Assembly (NCBI GenBank): GCA_947499075.1
Contig: CANMNA010000011.1
Span: 1 to 42,496, forward strand
Length of the DNA: 42,496 bases
Direction: 5' to 3'
Origin: Myxococcales bacterium
GTDB taxonomy: Bacteria > Myxococcota_A > UBA9042
In this document: one piece after another, positions 1-9,268 of the stretch
How positions within the stretch are numbered: position 1 is the first letter of the stretch
How the letters are laid out: each line of letters starts with the position of its first letter
Notes under the pieces: model-generated
What the model saw: the letters and a program-made list of their open reading frames with translations, nothing else
The model's database searches: none
Told to the model about the DNA's origin: nothing
Translations under genes and position numbers: made by a program

Positions 1-25
1 AAATTCCCCACAGAAATCTCGCGCG

Positions 26-141
26 TCCCCCGATTTGAGATGCAGATCAAGGAACAAGGAGCTGAAAGAGCGAGGCGTACTCTGGTACGCCGCAGCGAGA
101 GAAGCGACGCAGTGACGCAGAGATGCGCTCAAAGCGGGGGA
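26..141. repeat. ~116-bp imperfect palindromic / structured intergenic element
   Basis: Ends TCCCCCGATTTGAG (26-39) and CTCAAAGCGGGGGA (128-141) are inverted repeats (13/14). Central perfect hairpin GGCGTAC-TCTG-GTACGCC at 74-91. Confidence 0.7.
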
Positions 142-195
142 TCGCGGGCGGGCCCGGTGCTTGCACCGCAGCAGCAAGGTGGGCACGCTAGCGCC

Positions 196-813
196 ATGCA
201 AGTCTTGCCTGCTGCCCTGACCGTTACCGATGATGCCAAGACAGCAACGTGGCGCGCGCGCGCCGCTGTGTACTGTTTGGTCGCTGTTGTGCTCCATGGG
301 GCGGCGATGCCAGTTGCTCTGGCGCAGGCACCGCTGCCGCACACCCAGGGCGACACGCCACCGATGGCCGAGCCAGAGTCGCCTGACGCCCCTGCCGCGC
401 CGCCGCCAATTCCAATGCAACCTAGCCCTGGCCAACCCGTCCCGGCGCAGCCGCGACCAGTGGCGCCATTCGCCGACCCAGCCGCCGACTTGCCGGCCGA
501 AAGCGGCGCCCGCGCCAGCGCCGACGGAGAGCGCGACGCCGAGAGTGATACCGGCGCTGCAGCGTGGCTGATGGCAGGATGCATCGTCAACGTGTCTGCG
601 ATCATAGCCGCCTACGTTGTCGATGCCACCCCACCCTATGGTCGGCTCATTGGGCGCTCCCCCGAGTACATCTCCTTTTATGTACCGGCCTACCGCCAAA
701 CGGCCAGCGAGATCCGGCTGCGCTACGCCATGATCGGCTGCGGCGGCAGCATCGTGCTCACCTTCGGTTTCCTGGTCCTGACGGCCATCGCCAATCAAGA
801 GACCCAGCGTTGA
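196..813 (+). CDS. Pro-rich hypothetical membrane protein (signal/TM segment, Pro-rich linker, two more TM segments)
   Basis: ORF 40..813; ATG at 196 preferred because the upstream part lies in the palindromic element; hydrophobic segments near AAWLMAGCIVNVSAIIAAYVV and IVLTFGFLVLTAIA. Confidence 0.55.
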   Translation: MQVLPAALTVTDDAKTATWRARAAVYCLVAVVLHGAAMPVALAQAPLPHTQGDTPPMAEPESPDAPAAPPPIPMQPSPGQPVPAQPRPVAPFADPAADLPAESGARASADGERDAESDTGAAAWLMAGCIVNVSAIIAAYVVDATPPYGRLIGRSPEYISFYVPAYRQTASEIRLRYAMIGCGGSIVLTFGFLVLTAIANQETQR

Positions 814-1523
814 GGCCCTTGCGCCGTGCGGCTTGGATCGTGGCGGCATGCGGGTCGGTGTCGAACCCGGCGGTCAGCCAATCCCAGCCGCTGCGTGCTG
901 CGATCGCGGCCGAGTTCAAGTTACAGGTCGATAGCCCTGGTCAGCCTGACGTGAAGTCTGCGGGCGTTGTGGTGCTGCTGGCTGATGGCCGGGTCTGTGT
1001 GCGCACGCAGACCCCGCTGCGCCAGGAAATCTGGATGGCGGGCGATGGCACTGCGGTGTACTACCCCGATCGGGCGATTCGGCTGCGCATCGCGGCCCAG
1101 CCCAACCAGCTGCCGCCGACACTGGATGCTCTGGTCGCAGCCAGCGCCGATCCTGCTGCGGCCCTGCCGCGCGGCAGTGTGCTGGTTGGCCAGACCCGTG
1201 ACGGCAAGACCAACACGGCGACGTGGCGGGTGGTGACACCAGCCGGTGCCAGCTCGCTGCGGGTCCGTGAACAATTCGACGGCGTGAGCGAGTTGGTGCT
1301 GCGTGACGAAAAAGGTTTGATGATCAAGCACTATATCTTTGCAGGCCGACCCAGTCGTGGCCCAGGGTTGCCCGCGACCATCGTGGCAGAGCACTTTGGC
1401 GGCGACGCGACGCTGACCCGCCGCGAGCGCTGGCAGCTGCGGCCTATGGCAGTCGCAACGCAGGGTCGCGCGGGCTGTGCGGAACCGCCGCCGGGCACCG
1501 CTGTGCGCGACGTCAAGCTCTAG
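810..1523 (+). CDS. Hypothetical exported LolA-like / outer-membrane lipoprotein-sorting-like protein
   Basis: TTG start at 810 overlaps the upstream stop (TTGA); N-terminal signal-like segment; beta-rich pattern with WMAGDGTAVYYPDR and ELVLRDEKGLMIKHYIF. Confidence 0.5.
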   Translation: MRPLRRAAWIVAACGSVSNPAVSQSQPLRAAIAAEFKLQVDSPGQPDVKSAGVVVLLADGRVCVRTQTPLRQEIWMAGDGTAVYYPDRAIRLRIAAQPNQLPPTLDALVAASADPAAALPRGSVLVGQTRDGKTNTATWRVVTPAGASSLRVREQFDGVSELVLRDEKGLMIKHYIFAGRPSRGPGLPATIVAEHFGGDATLTRRERWQLRPMAVATQGRAGCAEPPPGTAVRDVKL

Positions 1524-1538
1524 CGGCGGAGCGAATCG

Positions 1539-2180
1539 ATGGCCGCTGGCATCGCACTGTTTGACATGGACGACACGCTGGTTGGGGCCAACACCGCTGC
1601 CCTGTATTTTCGCCAGCAGCGCCAGGCCGACACTTTGAGTCGGCGGCAGGCCGCGCGGATCGCTCTGGCCTTTGTCGGTTATCGGCTTAACATCGTCGAC
1701 ATGGGCCGGCTGATCGTCCAAGGCGCGGCGTCAGCCAAAGGTGCAAGCGCGCAGGCGATGGCCGATGCCTGCGACCAGTTGTACCACGGCCACGTCAAGC
1801 AACTGATCCTGCCCAAGGCGATTGCTTGCCTGCGCGACCACCAAGCTAAAGGCCGTGCCGTGGCGATCGTGACCGCATCGACGCCGTATATCGCGCGCCT
1901 GCTCGCCCAAGACTTGGCAGTTCCCGCGCTGTTGTGTACCGAGCTTGCGGTGGACGCCAACGGCCTATTCAGCGGCGATCTGGTGGGACCGCCCCGCTTT
2001 GGCGAGGAGAAAGTCCAGCGATCCGAGACGTTTGCGAAACAGAACGGCTGCACGCTACAGCAGGCGTGGTTCTACACCGACAGCCACAGTGACTTGCCGC
2101 TGTTGCGCGCGGTCGGCCACCCACATGTGGTCCGACCCGACTTGCGCCTGCGAATGGCGTCGCACATGCGACCCGGTTGA
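1539..2180 (+). CDS. HAD-superfamily (subfamily IB, SerB-like) phosphatase/hydrolase
   Basis: FDMDDTLVGANT motif I, AIVTAST motif II, YTDSHSDLPLL motif IV. Confidence 0.85.
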   Translation: MAAGIALFDMDDTLVGANTAALYFRQQRQADTLSRRQAARIALAFVGYRLNIVDMGRLIVQGAASAKGASAQAMADACDQLYHGHVKQLILPKAIACLRDHQAKGRAVAIVTASTPYIARLLAQDLAVPALLCTELAVDANGLFSGDLVGPPRFGEEKVQRSETFAKQNGCTLQQAWFYTDSHSDLPLLRAVGHPHVVRPDLRLRMASHMRPG

Positions 2181-2430
2181 CGCTTCAAAGAGGTCCCGTC
2201 GCTTTGACAGGGCCCTTTGGGTCTTGCACCCGGCCACCTGACCGAACGCGTCAGACTGCAGAATCTTGAAATTCTGAAACCTTGGAACAAGAGAACATCG
2301 GTGGACAACGAAACAACTGACTCAACTTGGAAGGAGCCGGGCCCAACTGCTTGGGCGGTTGGGCTGGGGTCCTTGCGGTCCGGCGCGACGGCGCACGTCC
2401 TCGCGTTGGCTTGCGGTCCGCTGTACGGCC

Positions 2431-2494
2431 GCACCGCAGACGACCGCACCGCAGACGGCCGCACCGCAGACGGCCGCACCGCAGACGGCCGCAC
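2431..2494. repeat. 15-bp tandem repeat, ~4 copies (GCACCGCAGACGGCC)
   Basis: Copies start at 2431, 2446, 2461 and 2476 with a partial at 2491; the first copy has a one-base variant. Confidence 0.9.
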
Positions 2495-2643
2495 AAGTCG
2501 TGCCAAGATCGGAGGCCGTGAGAATATTGAACGAAGTTTTTGTTTTACTTAATTTTTTTGAGGCAGACCATAGGCTGGAGCGCGGAGATCGACCAATCGC
2601 GGCACCGCTGGTGACAAAATTAGTCCCATGGCGCCAAGGTCGG

Positions 2644-4095
2644 CTAGCCGGAAGGCAAATCGGCATGACCATACTTGGCGAGCTTGTAGCGCAGCGAGCG
2701 AAATGTCAGACCGAGCAACCGCGCCGCATCGGTCTTGTTGCCCTGAGTCCGCTGAAGCGTCGACTCCAGCAGGCCGCGCTCGAGCATGTCGAGCAGGGGC
2801 TCTAGCTCCAGTACGGCCTGATTGCGCACCGCCCAGCGGTCCACGGAGGCAACCGTGCGCACCATCTGCTGTGCTGGTGCCAAGCCGTCGTCGGTGGAGC
2901 GCGCCCCCTGCCCCAACCAGGTCGGCTGACCCGGGTCCGGCAGCCACTGCGAGGTGATGCGATCCGAGAGCTCCAGCGCCACCGCGCGCTCGATCAGATT
3001 CTCCAGCTCGCGCACGTTGCCCGGGTAGGGCAGTGCCGCGAGAACTGCCTCGGCGTCTTTGTCAAACCCGTCAATTTCACGACCATTTCTCAGCGCGAAC
3101 TGGGTCAAGAAGTGCTGAGCCAGTGGCACGATGTCGTCTCTGCGCTCGCGCAGCGGCGGCATCCGGACTTCGATGACATTGAGGCGAAAGAACAGGTCCG
3201 CCCGGAACCGTCCCTCATTGACGGCATCGCGCAAGTTGCGGTGGGTCGCCGCGACCACCCGCACATCGACGGGCACCTCGTGGGTGTCGCCCACCGGCGT
3301 GACGACCCGCTCTTGAAGCACCCGCAACAGCTTGACCTGCAACCCTAGCGTCAGCTCGCCGATCTCGTCCAAAAAGATGGTGCCGCCTTGCGCGGCCTCG
3401 AACAGGCCCTTCTTGTCCTTGGTGGCGCCGGTAAAACTGCCCTTGACGTGGCCAAACAGCTCGGATTCGATCAACTGCTCGGGAATGGCACCGCAGTTCA
3501 GGGCCACAAACGCCCGCACTTTGCGATCGCTGCCATCGTGCAACATCCGCGCCACCAACTCCTTGCCGGTGCCCGATTCACCGGTGATGAGCACCGAGGA
3601 TGGCGTCGGTGCAACCCGGCGGATCAGCGCCACCACGTCGTCCATCGCCTTCGAGGTCCAGATGAGCTGCGGCCGCTTGGTTGGTGTACCTTGGGCCAGC
3701 TTCTTTTTCAGTTGCTGATTCTCGGCAACCAACTGGCTCTTTTCGAGGCACTTTTGAATGACTAGCCGCACTTCTTCGAGCTTGAACGGCTTGATGATGT
3801 AGTCGTAGGCACCCTTGCGCATGGCCTCGAGCGCAGTATCCGTCGACGAAAACGCAGTCATGACGACGACCTGGGCAGTAAACCCGCGCTTGCGCACCTC
3901 GTCGAGCAACTCCAAGCCGTCCATGCGCGGCATGCGCAGGTCGGTCAGCACCAAGTCAAACGCTTGCGCCTGCAACAACTCGATGGCGCGCAGGCCATTG
4001 CTGGCCGCCTCGACCTCGTGGCCCTCTTTGCGCAAAAATATGGTTAGAAATTCGCGCAGCGAGAGGTCGTCATCGACCAGCAGCAGTTTGGGCAT
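2644..4095 (-). CDS. pilR: Sigma-54-dependent response regulator PilR
   Basis: Receiver domain ([13 protein letters not shown]...[15 protein letters not shown]), AAA+ [12 protein letters not shown] and GSFTGAT motifs, C-terminal Fis-like HTH; adjacent to pilS. ATG 4095 preferred. Confidence 0.9.
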   Translation of the reverse strand: MPKLLLVDDDLSLREFLTIFLRKEGHEVEAASNGLRAIELLQAQAFDLVLTDLRMPRMDGLELLDEVRKRGFTAQVVVMTAFSSTDTALEAMRKGAYDYIIKPFKLEEVRLVIQKCLEKSQLVAENQQLKKKLAQGTPTKRPQLIWTSKAMDDVVALIRRVAPTPSSVLITGESGTGKELVARMLHDGSDRKVRAFVALNCGAIPEQLIESELFGHVKGSFTGATKDKKGLFEAAQGGTIFLDEIGELTLGLQVKLLRVLQERVVTPVGDTHEVPVDVRVVAATHRNLRDAVNEGRFRADLFFRLNVIEVRMPPLRERRDDIVPLAQHFLTQFALRNGREIDGFDKDAEAVLAALPYPGNVRELENLIERAVALELSDRITSQWLPDPGQPTWLGQGARSTDDGLAPAQQMVRTVASVDRWAVRNQAVLELEPLLDMLERGLLESTLQRTQGNKTDAARLLGLTFRSLRYKLAKYGHADLPSG

Positions 4096-4213
4096 GGCGT
4101 TGCTCGTTGGATGCACGCGTCTTGGCGGCGGATGGGCAAGGTTGGGCCGCGGCAGCGTTGGCGTCAACTGCAGCCCACTTTGGTCGCTTCACTGGGGCGG
4201 GTTGTAGACGCGC

Positions 4214-6067
4214 CTACGCTGGCGGGCGCGGTGTCGGACGGCTGCCGTCACCAAAGCTATCGGCGATGGGCCGTCGGGGCAGGCGCACCTCAAATCGGGC
4301 GCCGCCCAGGACCTCGGCTGGCCTCAGGCTGACGCTGCCGTGGTGGCTGGCGGCGTTTCTGGCCACCAACGCCAAGCCCATGCCGGTGCCTTCGCCCTTG
4401 GTCGTGTGAAAAGGCTCAAAGATGCGATGAACATCCTCGGGCGGCACCCCGGGACCGGCATCCTCGACGGCCAGCACCAGATCGAGTCCGTCGGCCACTA
4501 CTTCGAGGATGACCCGACGATCATCGCCTTCCGTGACCGCCTGGCAGGCGTTGAGCAGCAAGTTCCACACCACCTGCCGCAACAGGACGGCATCGGCCTG
4601 CAGGCCAAAACTCGCTTGGCCACGACGCCCAACATTTTGTAATGTAATACGAATACCCGCCGCCGCCACCCTTGGATCATGTTGGCAGGCGTGCAGCGTA
4701 TCAGTCGCGATCTCCAGCAAGTCGCAGGCGCCAATTTGGACGGCCCGGGGTCGGGCAAAATCCAAAAACTCGCCAATCCAGTCACTGAGTTGCGATGTCT
4801 CGCGCCGCACGATCTTCATCAGCGCGCGGTCGGTGTCGGTCGCTTGCTCAGCGCCCTCTAACATCTGCACCGCTCCGGAGATTGACGCCAGCGGATTGCG
4901 GATCTCGTGCGCGACCGCCGTGGCCATCGCGCCAATGGCGGCAAGGCGCTCGCGGGTCTTGTGCTGCACCTCACGATTGCGGGCGGCAGTGACATCGCGC
5001 AAGACCACCACGCGCCCCCACAGGCCGCCCTGATCGCGCAGCGGCGCCATGCGGCATGCCAAGACTTGCTGGGTGCCATCGGCAGTTGTCCGCGCAGTCT
5101 CCTGAGTGCGGTGCGGGTCAAAGCCGGTAGCGTCGGGGCCATGTCGGGTAATTTCCCATTTTCCGGTCGGACTTAGCAGCGCCTCCGCCAACTGCGGCAG
5201 GGCAACCCGCACGTGCTGGCCAACCAACTGAGCGACCTCGCACCGCAGAATGGCCAGCGCCGCCGGGTTCGCCGATGTCACGACGCCATCGGGATTGATG
5301 GTGAGCAGGCCGTCGGGCAGGCTCGACACCACGTCATCGTAGCGCACCTTGAGGATCGCCAGCTCGCGTCGTTGCTGCAAGGCGCGCACGCGGGCGCAGT
5401 CCAGTTCGCGCATCAGGTGCGAAGACAACAGCGCCGTGGCATAGGCCGCCGCCATCTGCACCAACAGATCCGTCGCGACTTCAAAGCCGTGCAGCGGTTG
5501 CCGCGGTGCAAGCGTGGCCAGATAGGCCACCTTCCATCCGGGCAAGGCGAGCCAACCGACCTCACCCGCGGCCATCGCCGCGGCGCCAAGCGCCAGCAGG
5601 GTCGCCGCCACGATGGCGCCCGTGCGCGCCAGCACCACCGCCGAATTGAGCACCGCCAGCGGCAAGGCAAACTGGAACAGGCTCTGCAGGCCATCGGTCA
5701 TGTGGACCAGCGACAGCGCGATCAAGCCATCGACGGTGACCGACACAAAGGCGATGCGCTGCACCATTTTGGGTTGGTAGCGACCGAGGTGGGTGGCGAG
5801 AAGCACGACAAACGACAGCGAATAGGCGACAACTGCCCACTGGTACAGCAGCGTCTCGGGCACTTGCGCGGCACGCTGTGGGCCCAGACCCAGGTCCATC
5901 GCGACCGCGAAGACCAACACGCCGCTGATCAGGCCGACCCGGGCCAGGGTGGTCCACTTGATGCGGTCGACCAGCGTGTCGTCGCCGACGGTGGGCACCA
6001 TGCCGTCGGGCTCAACCACCCCGGTCGCGCGCCACGGCGCCGGGTCACTGCGAGAGGGATGCGACAT
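4214..6067 (-). CDS. pilS: PilS-like membrane sensor histidine kinase with PAS domain
   Basis: N-terminal TM helices, PAS-like segment, H-box VAHEIRNPLASISGAVQML, N/G boxes (LLNACQAV, DAGPGVPP, GTGMGLA). Confidence 0.88.
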   Translation of the reverse strand: MSHPSRSDPAPWRATGVVEPDGMVPTVGDDTLVDRIKWTTLARVGLISGVLVFAVAMDLGLGPQRAAQVPETLLYQWAVVAYSLSFVVLLATHLGRYQPKMVQRIAFVSVTVDGLIALSLVHMTDGLQSLFQFALPLAVLNSAVVLARTGAIVAATLLALGAAAMAAGEVGWLALPGWKVAYLATLAPRQPLHGFEVATDLLVQMAAAYATALLSSHLMRELDCARVRALQQRRELAILKVRYDDVVSSLPDGLLTINPDGVVTSANPAALAILRCEVAQLVGQHVRVALPQLAEALLSPTGKWEITRHGPDATGFDPHRTQETARTTADGTQQVLACRMAPLRDQGGLWGRVVVLRDVTAARNREVQHKTRERLAAIGAMATAVAHEIRNPLASISGAVQMLEGAEQATDTDRALMKIVRRETSQLSDWIGEFLDFARPRAVQIGACDLLEIATDTLHACQHDPRVAAAGIRITLQNVGRRGQASFGLQADAVLLRQVVWNLLLNACQAVTEGDDRRVILEVVADGLDLVLAVEDAGPGVPPEDVHRIFEPFHTTKGEGTGMGLALVARNAASHHGSVSLRPAEVLGGARFEVRLPRRPIADSFGDGSRPTPRPPA

Positions 6068-6085
6068 TTCTGCTGTTGCGCCGGC

Positions 6086-7297
6086 CTACTTGATGGTCTC
6101 GCCCATCGTAAAGATAGGCATGTACATCGCCATCATCACCGTGCCGATGACGCCACCGAGCACCACCATGATCAGCGGCTCCATCATCGCGGTCATGCCG
6201 TCAATGGCTTCGTCGACCTCGGCGTCGTAGAAGTCGGCGATTTTGCCCAACATCACGTCCATGGCGCCCGTCGCTTCACCGACTGCAATCATCTGCACCA
6301 CCATGACCGGAAAGATTTGGGTCTCCAGCAGCGGCGCCGTCATGTTGCGACCTTCCATAATCTTTTTGCGGGTATAGTCGATGGCGCGCTCGACCACAAA
6401 GCTGCCCGAGGTCTTGCCCACGATGTTCAGCGCCTCGATGATCGGCACGCCCGCGGACACCAGCGTGCCCAAGGTACGGGTGAACTTGGCCACCGCCGAT
6501 TTGCGGATCACTTCGCCCAGCACCGGCGAGTAATACAGTAGCCAGTCGCGGTAATACGGACCGTTCTTGGTCTTCATCGCCACCTTGTACAGCACGACAC
6601 TGCCGACGATCGTGCCAAACATCAGCGGCACTTTGGCGATAAAGCCGTTGGAAATGCCGACCACGAATTCGGTGATCGCCGGCAGCTCGGCGCGGCCCAT
6701 CGAGCGAAAGGTGTCGGCAAACGTCGGCACGACTTTCCACAACAAGCCCGCGGTGATGCTGAGCGCGACCACCAACACGGTGACCGGGTACTTCATGGCG
6801 CCCTTGACCTTGGCTTTGGTCGCAGCGGCCTTTTCGATGTACTCGGCCAGCCGGTTCATGATGGTGTCCAAGATGCCGCCCATCTCGCCTGCGGAGACCA
6901 AGTTGACGTAGATATCCTCAAAAACCGCCGGGTACTTGCGCAGCGCCTCTGAAAAGGACGAGCCGGCTTCAACCGTGGATTTAACACCCAAAATGGTCTT
7001 CTTCAAATTCGGATTGGGCTCAGAGTTGCCTACCAAGTCCAGCGCTTGGACCAGCGGCAGGCCGGCGTCGATCATGGTCGCCATCTGGCGGGTGAAAATG
7101 ACCATGCTCTTGACCGGCACGCCATCGGTAAAGCCCGGGATAACGAAATCGAATTCTTTCTGCTTCTTCTTGAGCTTGAGGATCGAGATGCCCTGCTGCT
7201 TGAGCTTGAGCTGGGCCGCCTCCTTGGTGTCACCATCGATCTCGCCGCGCCGAAAATCGCCGTCGTTGCTGGTGCCTTCGTATTGCCAGACCGCCAT
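6086..7297 (-). CDS. pilC: Type IV pilus inner-membrane platform protein PilC
   Basis: GspF/PilC family: FTRQMATMIDAGLPLVQAL, GEMGGILD, MIAVGEATGAMDVML. Confidence 0.93.
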   Translation of the reverse strand: MAVWQYEGTSNDGDFRRGEIDGDTKEAAQLKLKQQGISILKLKKKQKEFDFVIPGFTDGVPVKSMVIFTRQMATMIDAGLPLVQALDLVGNSEPNPNLKKTILGVKSTVEAGSSFSEALRKYPAVFEDIYVNLVSAGEMGGILDTIMNRLAEYIEKAAATKAKVKGAMKYPVTVLVVALSITAGLLWKVVPTFADTFRSMGRAELPAITEFVVGISNGFIAKVPLMFGTIVGSVVLYKVAMKTKNGPYYRDWLLYYSPVLGEVIRKSAVAKFTRTLGTLVSAGVPIIEALNIVGKTSGSFVVERAIDYTRKKIMEGRNMTAPLLETQIFPVMVVQMIAVGEATGAMDVMLGKIADFYDAEVDEAIDGMTAMMEPLIMVVLGGVIGTVMMAMYMPIFTMGETIK

Positions 7298-7387
7298 GAT
7301 CTACCCCAAGTGCCGCGCAACTGCGGCCGAGCACCGTCTCACTGTACCAGACCGCGCCCGCCATCAGCCGGCAAGGCGCTCAAGGCG

Positions 7388-9130
7388 CTAGTCGTTGCGG
7401 GTGACGCGCAGCACTTCTTCCAACGATGTCTGGCCCAGCGCCAGCTTCTTGAGCGCCGACATACGCAGCGTCTGCAGCCCATCTTCGACGGCCACTTTCT
7501 TGAGCTCGCCCGACGAGCTGCCCTGGAGCACCGCGTCGCGCAAACCGTCTGAGATCGGCATGATTTCGTAGATGGCGATGCGGCCTTTGTAGCCTGAGTC
7601 GCCGCACGTTTTGCATCCGGCGCCCTTCATAAACGTCGCTTTCTCGAATTCAGCCTCGCTCATGCCGGCGTCGATGCAGATCTCTTTGTCCAATTGCACC
7701 GGCTGTTGGCACTCCTTGCAGACCTTGCGGACCAGGCGCTGGGCGGCGATCAGGTTGAGCGCGGCCGTGACCATGAAGGGTTCCACGCCCATGTTGAGCA
7801 ACCGGTTGATCGTGCTCGGCGCGTCATTGGTGTGCAAGGTCGACAGCACCATGTGGCCGGTCAACGCCGCTTTGATCGCGATTTCGGCCGTCTCAAAGTC
7901 GCGGACCTCGCCGACCATCAGCACGTCCGGGTCTTGGCGCAAGAACGAGCGCAGCACCGAGGCAAAGGTCAGGCCGATCGCGTCGTTCATCTGGACCTGG
8001 TTGATGCCCTCTAGGTTGAACTCGACCGGATCCTCTGCGGTACTGACGTTTTCTGTCACCTTGTTGAGCTCGGTCAGCGCCGAGTACAGCGTTGTCGTCT
8101 TGCCCGAACCCGTCGGACCCGTGACCAGCACCATGCCAAACGGCTGATGGATCGCGTGCTTGAACTTCTTGAGTTCGCTCTCGTCAAAGCCCAGCTTGGT
8201 CATGTCGGTTTGCAGGTTGGCTTTGTCGAGCAGCCGCATGACGACTTTTTCGCCAAACAGGCACGGCAACACCGACACGCGGAAGTCGCACTCCTTGCCG
8301 TCGGCCAATTTCAACTTGATACGACCGTCTTGCGGCAACCGCCGTTCGGCGATGTCTAGCTGACTCATGATCTTGATACGCGACACGATGGCGTTGCGCA
8401 GCTTGAGCGGCGGCCGCATGATCTCGTGCAGCACACCGTCGACGCGGTAGCGCACGCGAAACGAGCGCTCGTACGACTCACAGTGAATGTCCGAGGCCCG
8501 GCGCTTGATGGCGTCGATCAGGATCAAGTTGACCAGGCGCACCACCGGCGCCTCTTCGGACGCCGACCGCAGTTCGTTGGTGTCAACATCGTTCTCTTCG
8601 GTCATCACTTCGAGGGTTTGGTCAATTTCCTCGAAGATTTGCAGCTGATCGACGGTGCCGTAGAGCTTTTGGCGGACCTTGTTGATGTCGTCTTCGCTGG
8701 CGACCACCATCTCGATGTTCAAGCCGGTCATGAACTTGAGATCGTCTAGTGCGTTGTAATTGCCCGGGTCGGTGATCGCCACCACCAAGGTGGAACCGTG
8801 GACGGCGATCGGCAGCAGCTGGTGGCGTTCACACAGCTCGCGCGGCACCAGCTTGGTCACATCGGCGCTGATGTCGACCACGCTCAAGTCGATCGACGGC
8901 AGCTGGTACTGGCGCGACAGAAAGTCGACCAGGTGGGCCTTGTCGACGTAGCCCAACGCCTGCAGCGCCGAACTCAAGTGGCGCCCGGTCTTGGCAGCTT
9001 CGGCAGCAGCGTTTTTGAGCTGCTCGATGCTGACCATGCGCTCGCGTAGCAGCATATCGCCCATGCCTTTGGCGACGGCGGGCAAGTTCTGCGATGGTTG
9101 GCGGGCGCGGGGATTGGGATCGTCGGCCAT
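7388..9130 (-). CDS. pilB: Type IV pilus extension ATPase PilB
   Basis: Walker A GPTGSGKTTTLY, Asp/His boxes, VGEVRDFETAEIA, tetracysteine motif CKECQ...CKTCGDSGYKGR. Confidence 0.95.
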   Translation of the reverse strand: MADDPNPRARQPSQNLPAVAKGMGDMLLRERMVSIEQLKNAAAEAAKTGRHLSSALQALGYVDKAHLVDFLSRQYQLPSIDLSVVDISADVTKLVPRELCERHQLLPIAVHGSTLVVAITDPGNYNALDDLKFMTGLNIEMVVASEDDINKVRQKLYGTVDQLQIFEEIDQTLEVMTEENDVDTNELRSASEEAPVVRLVNLILIDAIKRRASDIHCESYERSFRVRYRVDGVLHEIMRPPLKLRNAIVSRIKIMSQLDIAERRLPQDGRIKLKLADGKECDFRVSVLPCLFGEKVVMRLLDKANLQTDMTKLGFDESELKKFKHAIHQPFGMVLVTGPTGSGKTTTLYSALTELNKVTENVSTAEDPVEFNLEGINQVQMNDAIGLTFASVLRSFLRQDPDVLMVGEVRDFETAEIAIKAALTGHMVLSTLHTNDAPSTINRLLNMGVEPFMVTAALNLIAAQRLVRKVCKECQQPVQLDKEICIDAGMSEAEFEKATFMKGAGCKTCGDSGYKGRIAIYEIMPISDGLRDAVLQGSSSGELKKVAVEDGLQTLRMSALKKLALGQTSLEEVLRVTRND

Positions 9131-9169
9131 GTCGGTTCCTTGGCGATGGTTCAGGGCAAGAGGCGGTCA

Positions 9170-9181
9170 CGCCACGTGGCG
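9170..9181. promoter_or_regulatory. 12-bp perfect palindrome CGCCACGTGGCG ~40 bp upstream of pilB
   Basis: Perfect self-complementarity; lies between the pilB start (9130) and the upstream gene stop. Confidence 0.35.
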
Positions 9182-9242
9182 GCGACGGCAAGCCGGACGA
9201 CGCTGATCGCCCGCTGGTGCGGCAACCGTAACAGAAGGCACG

Positions 9243-9268
9243 GCTAGCGCAAGCCGCGGCGTGCTAGC
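9243..9268 (-). terminator. Hairpin overlapping the stop of the lectin-like lipoprotein gene
   Basis: GCTAGCGC (9243-9250) pairs with GTGCTAGC (9261-9268), 8 bp with one wobble; no U-tract. Confidence 0.3.

Noticed and set aside
5213-6541. 442-aa plus-strand ORF antisense to pilS/pilC
   Set aside because: His/Arg/Gln-rich translation typical of the shadow frame of a GC-rich gene; the minus-strand frame has clear families.
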